A program made the translations under genes and the position numbers. A stretch of DNA of 14,495 bases. Origin: VBDM01 sp035317085 (lineage in GTDB: Bacteria > Pseudomonadota > Gammaproteobacteria > Burkholderiales > SG8-39). This document shows positions 13,679 through 14,495 of this stretch, piece after piece; within the stretch, counting starts at the first letter, position 1, and the number at the start of each line of letters is the position of its first letter. Where the stretch lies: positions 1 through 14,495 of the forward strand of contig DATHHS010000057.1 of assembly GCA_035317085.1 (NCBI GenBank), given 5' to 3'. The notes beneath the pieces are model-generated. The model ran no database searches. It was not told the DNA's origin and saw only the letters and a program-made list of their open reading frames with translations.

Positions 13679-14495
13679 CTAGTCGGCTTGCTTGCGAAGA
13701 AAGGCGGGGATGTCGTACTTATCCACGCCGCTGTTCTGCAGGGCCTCGATCGTCGAGGCGCGGTTCTTGCGGATCACCGCAGGCATCTCGTCGAGTGCCC
13801 GGTAGTCCACCCCGCTGACCGGCAGATTGTCGGTGCCGGTTTTTTGCACCAGCTTCGGCTTGACCTGGCGCGTGATCTGCGGCTGCCCGAGACCCGTTGC
13901 TATCACGGTGACGCGCAGCTCGTCCCCGATCGGATCGTCGTAGACGGCGCCGAAAATGATGGTCGCGTCATCGGCGGCGAAACCTCGGATGGTGTTCATG
14001 ACCTCCTTGGTCTCGCGCAGCTTCAGGCTCGATTTGTTGGCCGTGATGTTCACCACCACTCCGCGAGCGCCGGACAGATTGACGCCTTCGAGCAGGGGGC
14101 AAGCCACCGCCTGTTCGGCGGCGATGCGCGCGCGATCCACCCCGGAGGACGCCGCGGAACCCATCATCGCCATCCCTTGTTCGGCCATCACGGTGCGGAT
14201 GTCCTGGAAGTCGACGTTGATAAGGCCGGGAACGTTGATGATTTCGGAAATGCCCGCGACGGCGTTTTTCAGCACGCTGTCGGCTTCAGAGAACGCTTCC
14301 TCCATCGACACGTCGTCGCCGAGCACTTCCTCGAGCTTCTCGTTGAGAATGACGATGACCGAGTCGACATGCTGGGACAGTTCCTCGATGCCGGCTTCGG
14401 CGGCTTGCAACCTGCGCACCCCCTCGAACGAGAATGGCTTGGTCACGACCGCGACGGTGAGGATGCCCATCTCTTTGGCGACCTCGGCGACCACC
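13679..14495 (-). CDS. ftsZ: cell division GTPase FtsZ, N-terminus beyond the window
   Basis: The C-terminal 271 residues of the tubulin-like GTPase that forms the Z ring. The frame is open at the right edge; the visible part begins just after the T5-T6 region in VAEVAKEMGILTVAVVTKPF. The T7 synergy loop NVDFQD (93-98 of the visible part) carries the catalytic aspartates that complete the neighbouring subunit's active site. The globular domain ends near VTVIATGLGQ. A variable linker of about 45 residues follows, then the conserved C-terminal peptide DKYDIPAFLRKQAD, the docking site for FtsA, ZipA and ZapD. The stop TAG is at 13679-13681. Downstream on the same strand are the small ORF and lpxC. 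Confidence 0.98.
   Translation of the reverse strand, partial: VVAEVAKEMGILTVAVVTKPFSFEGVRRLQAAEAGIEELSQHVDSVIVILNEKLEEVLGDDVSMEEAFSEADSVLKNAVAGISEIINVPGLINVDFQDIRTVMAEQGMAMMGSAASSGVDRARIAAEQAVACPLLEGVNLSGARGVVVNITANKSSLKLRETKEVMNTIRGFAADDATIIFGAVYDDPIGDELRVTVIATGLGQPQITRQVKPKLVQKTGTDNLPVSGVDYRALDEMPAVIRKNRASTIEALQNSGVDKYDIPAFLRKQAD

Overview
The window is an ordinary chromosomal segment of a GC-rich betaproteobacterium. I infer this from the gene neighbourhood (ftsZ, lpxC, DciA-like gene, M23 peptidase, secA, argJ, DUF815 ATPase and Nudix/ThiE-like fusion on one strand, meeting yacG, zapD, coaE, pilD and pilC on the other) and from protein features such as the FtsZ C-terminal peptide ending DIPAFLRKQAD and the 924-residue SecA with a SEC-C tail. 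I cannot name a genus. No rRNA, tRNA, CRISPR array, insertion sequence or prophage gene was found.

Left part, plus strand (1-4984): the 3' end of a CNNM/CBS (CorB/HlyC-type) membrane protein, then pilC, a strong rho-independent terminator, and pilD-coaE-zapD-yacG. These last four are packed by GTGA and ATGA start/stop overlaps and a 4-nt gap. They join type IV pilus assembly (PilC, PilD), coenzyme A synthesis (CoaE), Z-ring bundling (ZapD) and gyrase inhibition (YacG). The pilus ATPase gene pilB, usually next to pilC in this group, is not between the CNNM gene and pilC.

Middle part, minus strand (4981-10878): read in transcription order, secA, argJ, a DUF815 P-loop ATPase and a Nudix hydrolase fused to a ThiE-like domain. 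The last of these meets yacG tail to tail, so that a single CTAG carries both stop codons. An M23 (LytM-type) membrane-anchored peptidase gene lies just upstream of secA on the same strand (10988-11908).

Right part: the M23 gene diverges from a small DUF721/DciA-like gene (plus strand) with about 40 bp between start codons. The DciA-like gene converges on lpxC (minus strand). Upstream of lpxC are a palindrome, an extended -10 promoter candidate and an unannotated 50-codon, entirely acid-free basic ORF with a good Shine-Dalgarno sequence directly after ftsZ. ftsZ runs off the right edge, so its N-terminus is missing. FtsZ and its binding partner ZapD are thus both encoded here, about 9 kb apart on opposite strands.

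The genes are housekeeping: division (FtsZ, ZapD), envelope (LpxC, M23), secretion (SecA), pilus biogenesis and metabolism. I see no obvious new defence or mobile system. The most worthwhile leads are the ftsZ-lpxC small ORF, the terminator between pilC and pilD, the nested inverted repeat before secA, the degenerate ThiE-like domain and the absence of pilB beside pilC.
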